From positions 248,001 through 312,000 of the forward strand of contig JADKHE010000002.1 of NCBI GenBank assembly GCA_016721925.1: a stretch of 64,000 nt of DNA. The letters are read 5' to 3'. The translations under genes and the position numbers were made by a program. The notes beneath the pieces are model-generated. The model did no database searches, was not told the DNA's origin, and worked only from the letters and a program-made list of their open reading frames with translations. This DNA comes from Candidatus Skiveiella danica (lineage in GTDB: Bacteria; Pseudomonadota; Gammaproteobacteria; Burkholderiales; Burkholderiaceae_C). Positions 16,648 through 25,049 of this stretch are shown here, one piece after another; positions within the stretch are counted from its first letter, which is position 1; the number at the start of each line of letters is the position of its first letter.

Positions 16648-17429
16648 CAGGCCTTCTGGACCTTGGCGGCGCGTCCTTCCAGGAAGGCACGCACGCGGCT
16701 CTTGGCCTCAGGGGCGCTTTGCGCGATGGCCGACATCAGCGCTTCGGTCATGAAGCCGTGGTCGGCCGGCTGCTCCGCAATGCGCGGCAAGGCGTGCATC
16801 AGCGAGTAGTTGGTCAGCGGGGCGTTCTGGGCGATGCGCTGCGCCAGCTCGAAGGCCTTGTCGAATGCGGTGCCGGTGGGCACCAGGTACTGGGCCAGGC
16901 CGATGCGCTCGCCGTCCGCGGCGTTGTAGACGCGGCCGGTCAGCATCATGTCGGTCATCCGCGATACACCGATCAGGCGGGGAATGCGCACTGAGCCCCC
17001 GCCGCCGACAAAGATGCCGCGCGAGCCTTCGGGCAGCGCATAAAAAGTGCTGTCATCCGCCACGCGGATGTGGCAGGCGCTGGCCAGTTCCAGCCCGCCG
17101 CCGACCACCGCACCGTGCAGCGCCGCGACCACCGGCACCGGGCCGTACTGCACGCGTTCCAGCGCGACGTGCCAGGCCCGCGAGTGCAGCATGCCCTGGC
17201 CGGCATCGCGCTCGGACAGTTCCGAAAGGTCGAGACCGGCGCAGAAGTGTTCGCCTTCGCCGTCGATCACCGCCGCGCGCACGGTGGCAGGCATGTTTTC
17301 AAAGGCCTTGCGGATGGCCTCGACGAGGCCGTCGTTGAGGGCGTTGCGCTTGGCGGGGCGGGTCAGGCGGACGATGGCCACTGCCTGCTGCTCGCCACGG
17401 ATCTCGATCGAAAGGTCTTTGCTTTTCAT
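16647..17429 (-). CDS. Enoyl-CoA hydratase/isomerase family protein
   Basis: A crotonase-fold protein of 260 aa and the first gene of the aromatic block. HFCAGLDLSELSE forms part of the oxyanion hole and GAVVGGGLELASACHIRVAD with YALPEGSRGI supplies the acidic catalytic positions. It lacks the MDLKEYFRE-type signature I associate with feruloyl-CoA hydratase/lyase, so simple hydration of an enoyl-CoA, followed by dehydrogenase and thiolase, fits better than direct cleavage to vanillin. It overlaps the ligase start by 1 nt. Confidence 0.87.
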   Translation of the reverse strand: MKSKDLSIEIRGEQQAVAIVRLTRPAKRNALNDGLVEAIRKAFENMPATVRAAVIDGEGEHFCAGLDLSELSERDAGQGMLHSRAWHVALERVQYGPVPVVAALHGAVVGGGLELASACHIRVADDSTFYALPEGSRGIFVGGGGSVRIPRLIGVSRMTDMMLTGRVYNAADGERIGLAQYLVPTGTAFDKAFELAQRIAQNAPLTNYSLMHALPRIAEQPADHGFMTEALMSAIAQSAPEAKSRVRAFLEGRAAKVQKA

Positions 17430-17659
17430 GCTGTGCTGCTCCTGTGGTCCGGAATTATGATTATGAAAAATAACTAGTTCAAGACGTTCATGCAGTTGAT
17501 TTCTCGGTGTTTACCCTATGTGGTGCCAGGTAGTCGGGTGCTGTGGCGGGCCCAAGATCCGACGGTTGACGGCACATCCGATGGATAGAAGCCTGGGTGG
17601 TGCCGGCATTCGCTTTCGCGCGGCCGGGACACCCGCCGGGCGCGGTGTTGCCGTGGTGG

Positions 17660-17693
17660 AACAGGGGTCTGCCATGCATGGCAGACCCCTGTT
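17660..17693. repeat. Perfect 34-bp palindrome between divergent genes
   Basis: Each arm is 17 nt (AACAGGGGTCTGCCATG and its complement), meeting without a spacer at an ATGCAT centre. It lies between the hydratase gene (minus strand) and the DUF349 gene (plus strand). No U-tract follows. It may be a cruciform-forming or protein-binding site, or the end of a mobile repeat. Confidence 0.8.
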
Positions 17694-17817
17694 GGGCCGC
17701 CCGCCCGGCCTCTGCTTTCGTGGGGGTCTGAAAACCGGCGAAAATACTGGGTTGGCAGACGCTTCGATGTCTGCATGCGACCGCTATTTTTTGCCGCAAC
17801 CCACCCGAGTGCCCTCC

Positions 17818-20800
17818 GTGACCCACGCTAATTCCAAACCCCATGACCTGCAACAGCTCGACGCCCTGACCGGCGGCGCCTTCACGGCTGCCACCTCGGG
17901 TGACCGGGCCGCGCGCATCCGTGAATGGCTGGCCACCGCGCCGGCGCAGGACCTGATGCAAGAGGTGTTCAAGGAACTCAGCGTCAAAGACAAGGGCGCT
18001 GCCCGTCCCCTGCGTGAAAAGCTTGATGAATTGCGTCGTGCCAAGACGCAGGACGCGCTGGCGGCCGACTGGGCCACCCGCGGCCAAGTCCTGCTCGATA
18101 CGCCTCGCCTGAACATTGCGGACGCCATGGCCTGGCAACGCGATGCCGCCAAGGCGGGCGCACCGCTGTCGCGCGAGCCGCTGGCTTCGCTGAAGGCGGC
18201 GCTGTCCGAGCGCATCAAAGTTGTGGAAGATCTGCAAAACCAGGCCATGGTCCAGCGCGAGGCCGCCGTGCTGCTGGCGCAGCGCATCGAACTGCTCTCC
18301 ACCAAGGGCTGGAAGGATGCCCAAGCGGTGGCCGACGCCCTTCGCACGGATGTGACGCACTGGCAGGCCCAGGCTGATGCGCTCGAAGGCGACGCCAACT
18401 GGTCGTGCGTCGATACCAAGTACACCCCGATGATCGAATCGTCGCGTGCGCAGTTGCTGGTGGTCTGGGATGCGTTCAGTGCCGCGCTGGGGCAAGCTGT
18501 GGCGGCCGACGCCGACCCCGCCGCGCCGCTGCCGCCGGTGCCGGTGTGGGCCGACCAGTTGCGCGCCGCGCGCGGCCTGCCGGTGGAGGCCGCTGCCCGA
18601 CCGGCCAAGCCGAAGGTGGATCCGGCCGTGCGCGAGGAGCAACGTCAGAAGGCCGCTGCTGCCGTCACGCCGGTGCTGGAGAAAGTGGAACAGGAAGTCA
18701 GCGAAGGGCACGGCAAGGCCAGCGCCGGTGCGGCGGCCGCTTTGCGCAACGCCTTCAAGGAGCATGGGCGCCATCTGGATTCGGCCCTGGAAGCGCGCGT
18801 GCATGCCGCGCTGGGCGCCGCGGGTGAACTCGAAGGCTGGCAGCGTTGGCGCGCCGATCAGCTGCGCGAAGAGCTCGTGGCCAAGGCGGAAGCGCTGCTG
18901 CAACGCAAGCCCAAGGTCAAAGTGAAGCCGGCGCGTGCGGGCGCGGCCACTGAAGTGGCCGCTGCGGAAACGGCGGACGCCGACGCCGCTTCGCCGACAA
19001 CGGAACCGGCTTCACCTGCCTCCGATGCAGTTGCCACCGGCGCTGCGCTCGACAACGCGGTGCCTGAGATCGTCGAGAGCGCAGCACCAGAAGGCGAACC
19101 AGGCGTTGAGGTCGCCGCCGAAGAGGCTGCGGACACCCCTTCCCCGACCGAAGGCGCTGTGCCGGAGCTCGACAAGGACGCCGGGACCGATGCTGCTGTC
19201 GTTACGAGCGACGCGGCGCAGGGAAAGCGTGAACCTCTCCGCGCGGCCCGTCCCCCCAAGGGCGAGGACGCAGCGCCCGTGCCCGTCATGGGCGGTCGCA
19301 AGATGCAGGAAACGTTGCGCCAGCTGCGTGAGCAGTGGAAAACGGTGGACCAGGGCGGCGTGCCCAACCATGCCCTGTGGAAGCGTTTCGACGAAGCCTG
19401 CAACGAAGCGCACAAGGTGGTGGAAGTCTGGCTCGACAAGCTCAAGGCCGAGGCTGCGGCGCACAAGGCGCAGCGCATGGCGCTGATCGACGAGCTCAAG
19501 GCCTGGACGCAGCGCAATGTGGAGCGCACCGAGCCCCATGAATGGAAGGCGTTTTCGCGGGCGTTGCACCAGTTCTCCGATCGCTGGCGCGATGCCGGCC
19601 ATCTCAGCGAGAAAGCCTTTGCCGAGCTGCAGCCGCTGTGGAAAGCCAGCATCCATGCCGCGGCCGCGCCATTGGAGGCCGCACAGAAGGAGAGTCTGGA
19701 GCGTCGCCATGCCATGATCGAGGAGGCCAAGGTACTGGGCGCCGCGCCGGTGCTGCGCATCGATGCGGTGAAGGCGTTGCAGCACCGCTGGCAGGCCGAG
19801 GCACAGAGCGTGCCTATGGAGCGCAAGTCCGAGCAGAAGTTGTGGGACGCGTTCCGCAAGCCGATCGACGATGCCTTCAACCGCAAGACACAGGAACGCG
19901 AAAAGGCCGACCAGGCGCTGGGCCAACGCGATCGCGTGGTGCTCGACGCCGCCAAGGCCCTGGAAGCGGCCAATGCCAGTGGCGATGCCCAGAAGATCAG
20001 GGCCGCAATGACGGCGCTGGACGCCGCCCTGCGCGGACAAGCCCAGGCCGCGGCCGTGGTGGCCCAGATGGCGCCTACGCCGGCAGAAATTGAACAAAAA
20101 CAGGCCCTTCCCAGCGTCAACGGGTCAGAATCTGCTATCGAAACAGGAGAAATGCCTGCCTCGCCGACGACCGCCGAGACTGGCACGGATGGCGGATCCG
20201 AGGTGCAGGCTGCACCCGCAGACGCGGACGTGCAGGCCGCTGCTCCCGCCGAGCCGCCCAAGCCCGCGCCCAAGCGCGTGATTGCCATGCGGGGTGACGA
20301 CCGGCCCGGCATGAAGAAGGCCGAGCCTGCGGCGGCGGGCCGTGGCGGCAAATTCGGCGACCGCAAGGACGGCCCGCGCGGCCCCGGCCGTCCGGGCGAC
20401 AACAAATTCGAACCGCGCCGCGACGACCGCGGTCCCGGTGCACGCGGTCCGCGAGAGGATGATCGGGGTGGGCGCTTCGGCGGCCGGCCGGCGTTTGAAG
20501 ATCGGGGCCCCCGTCTGGGCGACACCGCCTTCCGGGCCCAACGCGAGGCGCTGGAGCATGCCGAGGCTGCCTTGCGCAAGCTGGCCGCTCAGGCCCATGG
20601 CGAGGCTCTGACCAACCTGTTGGCAGCCTGGCAGCATCGCAAGGCCGACGAAGTGCCGGGCCAGCAGGAGCTGGGCCGAGCCGTTACGCCGGCGGTGCGC
20701 GGGGCCTGGGTACAGGCCGTCGCGGGCGCGCCCAAGGGCGACGCTGCGGAAGCACTGCTGCGCCTGGAGATGGCTGCAGAACTGCCCACCCCTGCGGAAC

Positions 20801-20967
20801 ACCTGGATGCGCGGCGGGCCTTGCAGCTCAAGTTGCTGACCCGTCGCAATGACCCGACGCCCGCTCAGACCTGGGGCCAGGATGCCGCCGCCGTGCTGGC
20901 CAGCCCGTTCGACGCAACCCAGGCGCGACGGGTGCAGAACGTGCTGAAGGCGTTGCTGAAGGGGTGA
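17818..20967 (+). CDS. DUF349 domain protein with Arg/Gly/Asp-rich disordered region
   Basis: A large, mostly helical cytosolic protein of about 1049 aa. DUF349-type three-helix repeats are visible around LREKLDELRRAKTQDALAADW, LRQLREQWKTVDQGGVPNHALWKRFDEACN and VDAVKALQHRWQAEA-like segments, including the recurring W-x-x-hydrophobic pattern. An Ala/Glu/Pro-rich linker separates the early repeats. Near residues 825-900 a low-complexity stretch alternates Gly, Arg and Asp (GGRGGKFGDRKDGPRGPG), like an RGG box. GTG at 17818 was chosen because the family-like sequence starts there; an in-frame ATG at 17767 is an alternative. Function is unknown; RNA association is an inference from composition. 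Confidence 0.8.
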   Translation: MTHANSKPHDLQQLDALTGGAFTAATSGDRAARIREWLATAPAQDLMQEVFKELSVKDKGAARPLREKLDELRRAKTQDALAADWATRGQVLLDTPRLNIADAMAWQRDAAKAGAPLSREPLASLKAALSERIKVVEDLQNQAMVQREAAVLLAQRIELLSTKGWKDAQAVADALRTDVTHWQAQADALEGDANWSCVDTKYTPMIESSRAQLLVVWDAFSAALGQAVAADADPAAPLPPVPVWADQLRAARGLPVEAAARPAKPKVDPAVREEQRQKAAAAVTPVLEKVEQEVSEGHGKASAGAAAALRNAFKEHGRHLDSALEARVHAALGAAGELEGWQRWRADQLREELVAKAEALLQRKPKVKVKPARAGAATEVAAAETADADAASPTTEPASPASDAVATGAALDNAVPEIVESAAPEGEPGVEVAAEEAADTPSPTEGAVPELDKDAGTDAAVVTSDAAQGKREPLRAARPPKGEDAAPVPVMGGRKMQETLRQLREQWKTVDQGGVPNHALWKRFDEACNEAHKVVEVWLDKLKAEAAAHKAQRMALIDELKAWTQRNVERTEPHEWKAFSRALHQFSDRWRDAGHLSEKAFAELQPLWKASIHAAAAPLEAAQKESLERRHAMIEEAKVLGAAPVLRIDAVKALQHRWQAEAQSVPMERKSEQKLWDAFRKPIDDAFNRKTQEREKADQALGQRDRVVLDAAKALEAANASGDAQKIRAAMTALDAALRGQAQAAAVVAQMAPTPAEIEQKQALPSVNGSESAIETGEMPASPTTAETGTDGGSEVQAAPADADVQAAAPAEPPKPAPKRVIAMRGDDRPGMKKAEPAAAGRGGKFGDRKDGPRGPGRPGDNKFEPRRDDRGPGARGPREDDRGGRFGGRPAFEDRGPRLGDTAFRAQREALEHAEAALRKLAAQAHGEALTNLLAAWQHRKADEVPGQQELGRAVTPAVRGAWVQAVAGAPKGDAAEALLRLEMAAELPTPAEHLDARRALQLKLLTRRNDPTPAQTWGQDAAAVLASPFDATQARRVQNVLKALLKG

Positions 20968-21034
20968 TCCGTTCCAGGTGTCGTGCACCTGAGAGGCTTC
21001 GCACCGGCCATCAGGTGTGCGGGCCCGAATCCAT

Positions 21035-21051
21035 CGGTCCCTGAAGGACCG
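21035..21051 (+). other. Small hairpin downstream of the DUF349 gene
   Basis: CGGTCC-CTGAA-GGACCG forms a 6-bp stem 67 bp past the stop codon, without a U-tract. The rest of this 226-bp gap shows nothing else I can name. Confidence 0.3.
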
Positions 21052-21193
21052 TTGGGACCGCGCCGGAATGTGCCGGGACGGAGCTTTCAATCGAAATCAA
21101 CACGACCCCAGCGTCGCAAGGTCGTAGTCTGCTATCAAATCAGGATTGGCCGGACTTAAGAAAGCCTTCATCCCTGCGCGGCATCATGCCGGC

Positions 21194-21625
21194 ATGACAC
21201 TGATCACCCATCCTTCACGCCATCCGGCGACATTGATCGCGGCCCTGCTAGGGGCGGCGGCGGCACTCGGTCCGTTTAGCGCCCGTGCCTCCGACACCAG
21301 TGCGGCAACCCAACTGGAGCGTTGGCAGGTACAGGCCGCTGCGCCGGGCAGCGTCGAACGTGGCAAGGCCTTGTTCACCAGCAAGCACGGCGGCGACCTC
21401 AGTTGCGCGTCCTGCCATGGCACGCCGCCCACCAGCCAGGGCCGGCACGCCTCCACCGGCAAAGTGATCGAGGCGCTGGCACCAGCTTTCAACCCGTTGC
21501 GCTTTACAGACACCGCCAAGGTGGACAAGTGGTTTGCCCGCAACTGCAAGGACGTGCTTGCCCGCGAGTGCAACGCGCTCGAAAAAGCCGACGTGCTGGC
21601 TTACCTCGCCAACCTGAAGCCATGA
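21194..21625 (+). CDS. shp: SHP-type monoheme cytochrome c (DUF1924)
   Basis: A secreted c-type cytochrome of 143 aa. The start MTLITHPSRH gives a signal peptide ending near ARA. The heme motif CASCH is at 71-75. The C-terminal part FTDTAKVDKWFARNCKDVLARECN aligns with the sphaeroides heme protein, in which an Asn ligates the heme and is displaced by O2; the equivalent Asn117 is present, with Cys118 and Cys126 placed for the known disulfide. It is the first of three electron-transfer genes, 22 bp before the diheme cytochrome. The assignment is strong; the physiological ligand remains open. Confidence 0.88.
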   Translation: MTLITHPSRHPATLIAALLGAAAALGPFSARASDTSAATQLERWQVQAAAPGSVERGKALFTSKHGGDLSCASCHGTPPTSQGRHASTGKVIEALAPAFNPLRFTDTAKVDKWFARNCKDVLARECNALEKADVLAYLANLKP

Positions 21626-21647
21626 AGACCTTTCAAGGAGAAACCCG

Positions 21648-22109
21648 ATGAAACGCAGATGCAATGCGCTGCTGGCGGCGTTGGCCCTCATCGTGCCCAT
21701 GGCCTGGGCCGATGGCGTGCCGGTTCCTCGCCAGGCGCTGCCGTCCTACGCGCAGGAGTGTGGCAGCTGCCACATGGCCTTTGCGCCCGCTTTGCTGCCC
21801 GCGCCTTCATGGCAACGGATCATGAATGGGTTGGGCCGGCACTACGGAACCGATGCGTCGCTGGACGCGGCGAGCGCCCAGAAGATCGGCGCTTGGCTGC
21901 AGGCCAACGCCGGCACCTACAAACGGGTGCGCGAGGAGCCTCCGCAGGACCGCATGACCCAGTCCAACTGGTTCCTGCGCAAACACCGCGAGGTGGCACC
22001 GGACGTGTTTCGCCGCGCCAGCATCAAGAGTGCGGCCAACTGCACTGCCTGCCATGGCGGCGCCGATCAGGGCAATTTCAGCGAACACGCCGTTCGCATT
22101 CCGAAGTGA
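21648..22109 (+). CDS. dhc: Diheme cytochrome c (DHC)
   Basis: An exported 153-residue cytochrome with a signal peptide cleaved near AWA. Two heme-binding motifs are present: CGSCH at 38-42 and CTACH at 132-136. In Rhodobacter and Shewanella, DHC is encoded with SHP and donates electrons to it. The gene lies between shp and a cytochrome b561-family gene, exactly that arrangement, with an AAGGAG site upstream. Confidence 0.9.
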   Translation: MKRRCNALLAALALIVPMAWADGVPVPRQALPSYAQECGSCHMAFAPALLPAPSWQRIMNGLGRHYGTDASLDAASAQKIGAWLQANAGTYKRVREEPPQDRMTQSNWFLRKHREVAPDVFRRASIKSAANCTACHGGADQGNFSEHAVRIPK

Positions 22110-22116
22110 GGACACC

Positions 22117-22896
22117 ATGAACATGACGAGCACGACTTTTTCTTCGCCTGCAGCCCGACCGGCCACCCGTCGCACGGTGGATGCGCCCACGCGGGTGATG
22201 CACTGGCTGATGGCCTTGAGCTTCCTGGGCGCCTACCTCACGGCCGACGGCGAACGCTGGCGCCTGCTGCACGTGACCCTGGGCTACACGCTGGCGGGGT
22301 TGCTGTCGTTCCGGGTGGTCTGGGGCCTGATCGGGCCGCGTCACGCGCGGCTGTCGGCGCTGGGCCGCAAACTGCAGGCGATGCCGCAATGGCTGGCGGG
22401 ACTGAGGTCCGGCACCATCAATGTACGGCTCGGTCAGAACCTGCTGCTGTCGCTCAGCGTCGTGATGCTGCTGGCGCTGATCGCACCGCTGACACTCAGC
22501 GGCTACGGCACCTACAACGAATGGGCGGGCGAATGGTTGGAGGACGTGCATGAATTTTTCGGCAACGCGCTGCTGGCCGTGGTTCTGGCCCACGTGGCCC
22601 TGATTGCGGCCCTGAGCCTTCTGCGCCGCAAGAACCAGGTCACCCCCATGCTGACGGGCCGGGTCGAGGGTTCCGGGCCCGATCTGCTGAAGAGCAATCA
22701 CTATCCCGTGGCGGCCTTGTTGCTGGCCGCCGTGCTGGGATTCTGGGCCTGGCAGTGGCAGCAGGCGCCTGCGGTAGGTACTGGTGGGACTGGCCAGGGC
22801 GCGACCCTGTCCAGCGGCGGGCGTGACGCCCCGGCCCGCGATGGCGCGTACGATGGGCGACGCGCCCGCAAACACGGCGAACGGCACCACGACTGA
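22117..22896 (+). CDS. Cytochrome b561-family membrane protein of the SHP/DHC system
   Basis: A membrane protein of 259 aa. Segments such as RVMHWLMALSFLGAYLTADG, LLHVTLGYTLAGLLSFRVVWG, LLLSLSVVMLLALIAPLTLSG and FFGNALLAVVLAHVALIAALS are predicted transmembrane helices with His residues placed for b-type hemes. It would pass electrons from the quinone pool to the diheme cytochrome. The start MNMTSTTF lies 7 bp after the dhc stop. The last 40 residues are polar and low in complexity. Confidence 0.88.
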   Translation: MNMTSTTFSSPAARPATRRTVDAPTRVMHWLMALSFLGAYLTADGERWRLLHVTLGYTLAGLLSFRVVWGLIGPRHARLSALGRKLQAMPQWLAGLRSGTINVRLGQNLLLSLSVVMLLALIAPLTLSGYGTYNEWAGEWLEDVHEFFGNALLAVVLAHVALIAALSLLRRKNQVTPMLTGRVEGSGPDLLKSNHYPVAALLLAAVLGFWAWQWQQAPAVGTGGTGQGATLSSGGRDAPARDGAYDGRRARKHGERHHD

Positions 22897-22905
22897 TCCA
22901 ACACC

Positions 22906-23580
22906 ATGCGCATTCTCCTGGCCGAAGACGATGAATTGCTGGGCTCCGGCATCAAGGCTGGCCTGACCCAAAAGGGCTTTCACGTGGACTGGGTCCGCGA
23001 CGGCGTGGCCGCGGAGCGAGAACTGCTTACCGGCGAGCACCAGGCGGTGGTGCTGGACCTGGGCCTGCCACGCCAGGATGGCATGGACAGCCTGAAGGCG
23101 GCGCGCGCACGGCGCATCGCCACCCCGGTGCTGGTGCTGACCGCGCGTGATGCGGTTTCCGCCCGCATCGAAGGCCTGGACGCCGGTGCGGACGACTACC
23201 TGGTCAAGCCGGTGGACCTGCACGAACTCGCTGCGCGGCTGCGTGCGCTGGTGCGTCGCGCCCATGGCCAGACGCAGAGCCGGCTGACGGCGGGTCCCGT
23301 GACGCTGGATCCGGCCGCGCATCAGGTGTGGCTCGACGGCGCGCCCGTGGAACTGTCGGGGCGCGAATATGATTTGCTTCAGGTGTTCATGCTCAATGCC
23401 GGGCGCGTCCTGAGTCGCGAACAGATCGAGCAGCACCTTTACAAATGGGGGACCGAAGTGGCCAGCAACACGGTCGAAGTCCACATCTACAACCTGCGAC
23501 GCAAGCTGCGGGCAGAATTGATCGAAACCGTGCGCGGCGTGGGCTATGTGCTGCGCCGAGACAGTTCCCCGGTTGCATGA
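22906..23580 (+). CDS. OmpR-family response regulator (QseB-like)
   Basis: A 224-residue DNA-binding response regulator. The receiver domain starts MRILLAEDDELLG, with the phosphoacceptor Asp in VVLDLGLPRQDG and the switch Lys in DDYLVKPVD. The C-terminal winged helix contains LSGREYDLLQVFMLNAGRVLSREQI and VEVHIYNLRRKL. It starts 9 bp after the cytochrome b gene and overlaps the kinase gene (ATGA), so the whole set is probably one operon. The signal may relate to the redox or gas ligand handled by SHP (inference). Confidence 0.93.
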   Translation: MRILLAEDDELLGSGIKAGLTQKGFHVDWVRDGVAAERELLTGEHQAVVLDLGLPRQDGMDSLKAARARRIATPVLVLTARDAVSARIEGLDAGADDYLVKPVDLHELAARLRALVRRAHGQTQSRLTAGPVTLDPAAHQVWLDGAPVELSGREYDLLQVFMLNAGRVLSREQIEQHLYKWGTEVASNTVEVHIYNLRRKLRAELIETVRGVGYVLRRDSSPVA

Positions 23581-24980
23581 GCCGTTCCACCGCGCCTGCG
23601 TCCGGAACCCGCCTGTCCCTGCAGGCGCGCCTGCTTGCCACGGTGCTCGGCGTCATGAGTGTGGTGTGGCTGGCGGTGGCCGCATCCACCTGGTATGACA
23701 CCGGACATGAGCTCGACGAATTGCTGGACGCCCATCTGGCGCAAGCCGCCGCTTTGCTGGTGACGCAGCGTCTGGATGATCTGGAAGGCGACAACTTTCC
23801 GCCGCCGCCGACCTTGCACAAGTACCAGACCCGCGTGGCCATCCAGGTCTGGCATGAGGGAAGACTGGTCGTTCGTTCGACCAACGCTCCCGAAGCGTCA
23901 CTGGCCAGCGGCGATGTGCCGGGCTTGCGCACTTCGATGGTCGAAGGGGACGCCTGGCGGGTGCTGACGACGCCCGGCCGCGAACCGGACGTGGTGATTC
24001 ACGTCGGCGAACTGGAATCGGCGCGCCATCACATCCTCATGGCCAGCCTGCGCAGCATCGGCCTGCCCATGTTGCTCGCGCTGCCGCTGCTGGCTCTCGG
24101 CATCTGGTGGGCTGTGCGCGGGGCTGTGCGGCCGTTGCGCGCACTCGGGCAGGCGGTGGCGGCACGCCGGCCGCAGGCGCTGCAACCCCTGTCAGTCCAG
24201 GCGGTGCCGCCGGAGGTGGCGCCATTGGTGACAGCCCTCAATGGCCTGTTCGAGCGCATGACCGAATTGCTGGAGTCGGAGCGGCGCTTCACGGCCGATG
24301 CGGCGCACGAACTGCGCACCCCGATCGCCGCCATCCGGATGCAGGTGCAGGTGGCTCAAGAAGCCCCATCGGACGCAGGGCGTGAACAGGCGCTGGCGGC
24401 CACATTGCAGGGGTGTGACCGTGCGGCGCGGCTGGTCGAGCAGCTGTTGCAACTGGCCCGGCTGGAGAGTGAAGCGTCCTATGGCGAGGGCCCGGCGCGA
24501 CCGGGGCCTTCATCGGCGGACATGGCCGCCACCGCGCGCGCCCTGGTGGCCGAGTTCGAACGACAGGTGACGGCGCGTGGCCAGCGACTGGTCCTGGATG
24601 CCGCCGCCGCCGTGCCTTCTCCATTGCCGGCGGCGCTGGCACAGGTTCTGATGCGCAATCTGATCGACAACGCCGTGCGCTACAGCCCCGATGGTGCCCT
24701 GGTGCGGATTTCGGTCGGCTGCTCGCCTGAAGGGGGCGCGGGGCGGCTGGTGGTAGAGGATGGCGGCCCGGGGCTCACGCCCGATGCCATGGCGCGGCTG
24801 GGTGAGCGCTTCTTCCGTGTGGTCGGATCGCCACAGACTGGAAGTGGGTTGGGATGGTCCATCGTTCGCCGGCTGGCCCGCTTGTTTGAACTTGACCTTG
24901 TTGTGGATCGCAGTGCGGCACTGGGTGGACTGCGCGTGACGGTGTCCTGGAAGCAGGATGGGCGGGTGCACCAAGCTTGA
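23577..24980 (+). CDS. Sensor histidine kinase (QseC-like)
   Basis: A membrane kinase of 467 aa. Two transmembrane segments (LLATVLGVMSVVWLAVAAS and LPMLLALPLLALGIWWAV) bracket a periplasmic domain of about 140 residues. The phospho-acceptor is His in DAAHELRTPIAAIRMQ; the ATP-binding domain has NLIDNAVRYSP, VEDGGPGLTP and GSGLGWSIV. The start ATG overlaps the response-regulator stop. It is the partner of that regulator. Confidence 0.92.
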   Translation: MSRSTAPASGTRLSLQARLLATVLGVMSVVWLAVAASTWYDTGHELDELLDAHLAQAAALLVTQRLDDLEGDNFPPPPTLHKYQTRVAIQVWHEGRLVVRSTNAPEASLASGDVPGLRTSMVEGDAWRVLTTPGREPDVVIHVGELESARHHILMASLRSIGLPMLLALPLLALGIWWAVRGAVRPLRALGQAVAARRPQALQPLSVQAVPPEVAPLVTALNGLFERMTELLESERRFTADAAHELRTPIAAIRMQVQVAQEAPSDAGREQALAATLQGCDRAARLVEQLLQLARLESEASYGEGPARPGPSSADMAATARALVAEFERQVTARGQRLVLDAAAAVPSPLPAALAQVLMRNLIDNAVRYSPDGALVRISVGCSPEGGAGRLVVEDGGPGLTPDAMARLGERFFRVVGSPQTGSGLGWSIVRRLARLFELDLVVDRSAALGGLRVTVSWKQDGRVHQA

Positions 24981-25049
24981 TGTTGGTCAATACTGGTGGA
25001 AAGGTTACGATATTCAATCGTGATACTTTTCACGGCACAGGAGCGGGCA

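Noticed and set aside
16647..17429. Feruloyl-CoA hydratase/lyase (Ech/HCHL) identity for the crotonase-family gene
   Set aside because: The signature around the CoA-binding loop differs from the hydratase/lyase type, and the operon supplies dehydrogenase, thiolase and thioesterase instead of a vanillin dehydrogenase.
17518..17817. Extension of the DUF349 protein to the first in-frame start at 17518
   Set aside because: The added residues are encoded partly by the 34-bp palindrome and have no family resemblance; a start at 17818 or 17767 is more plausible.
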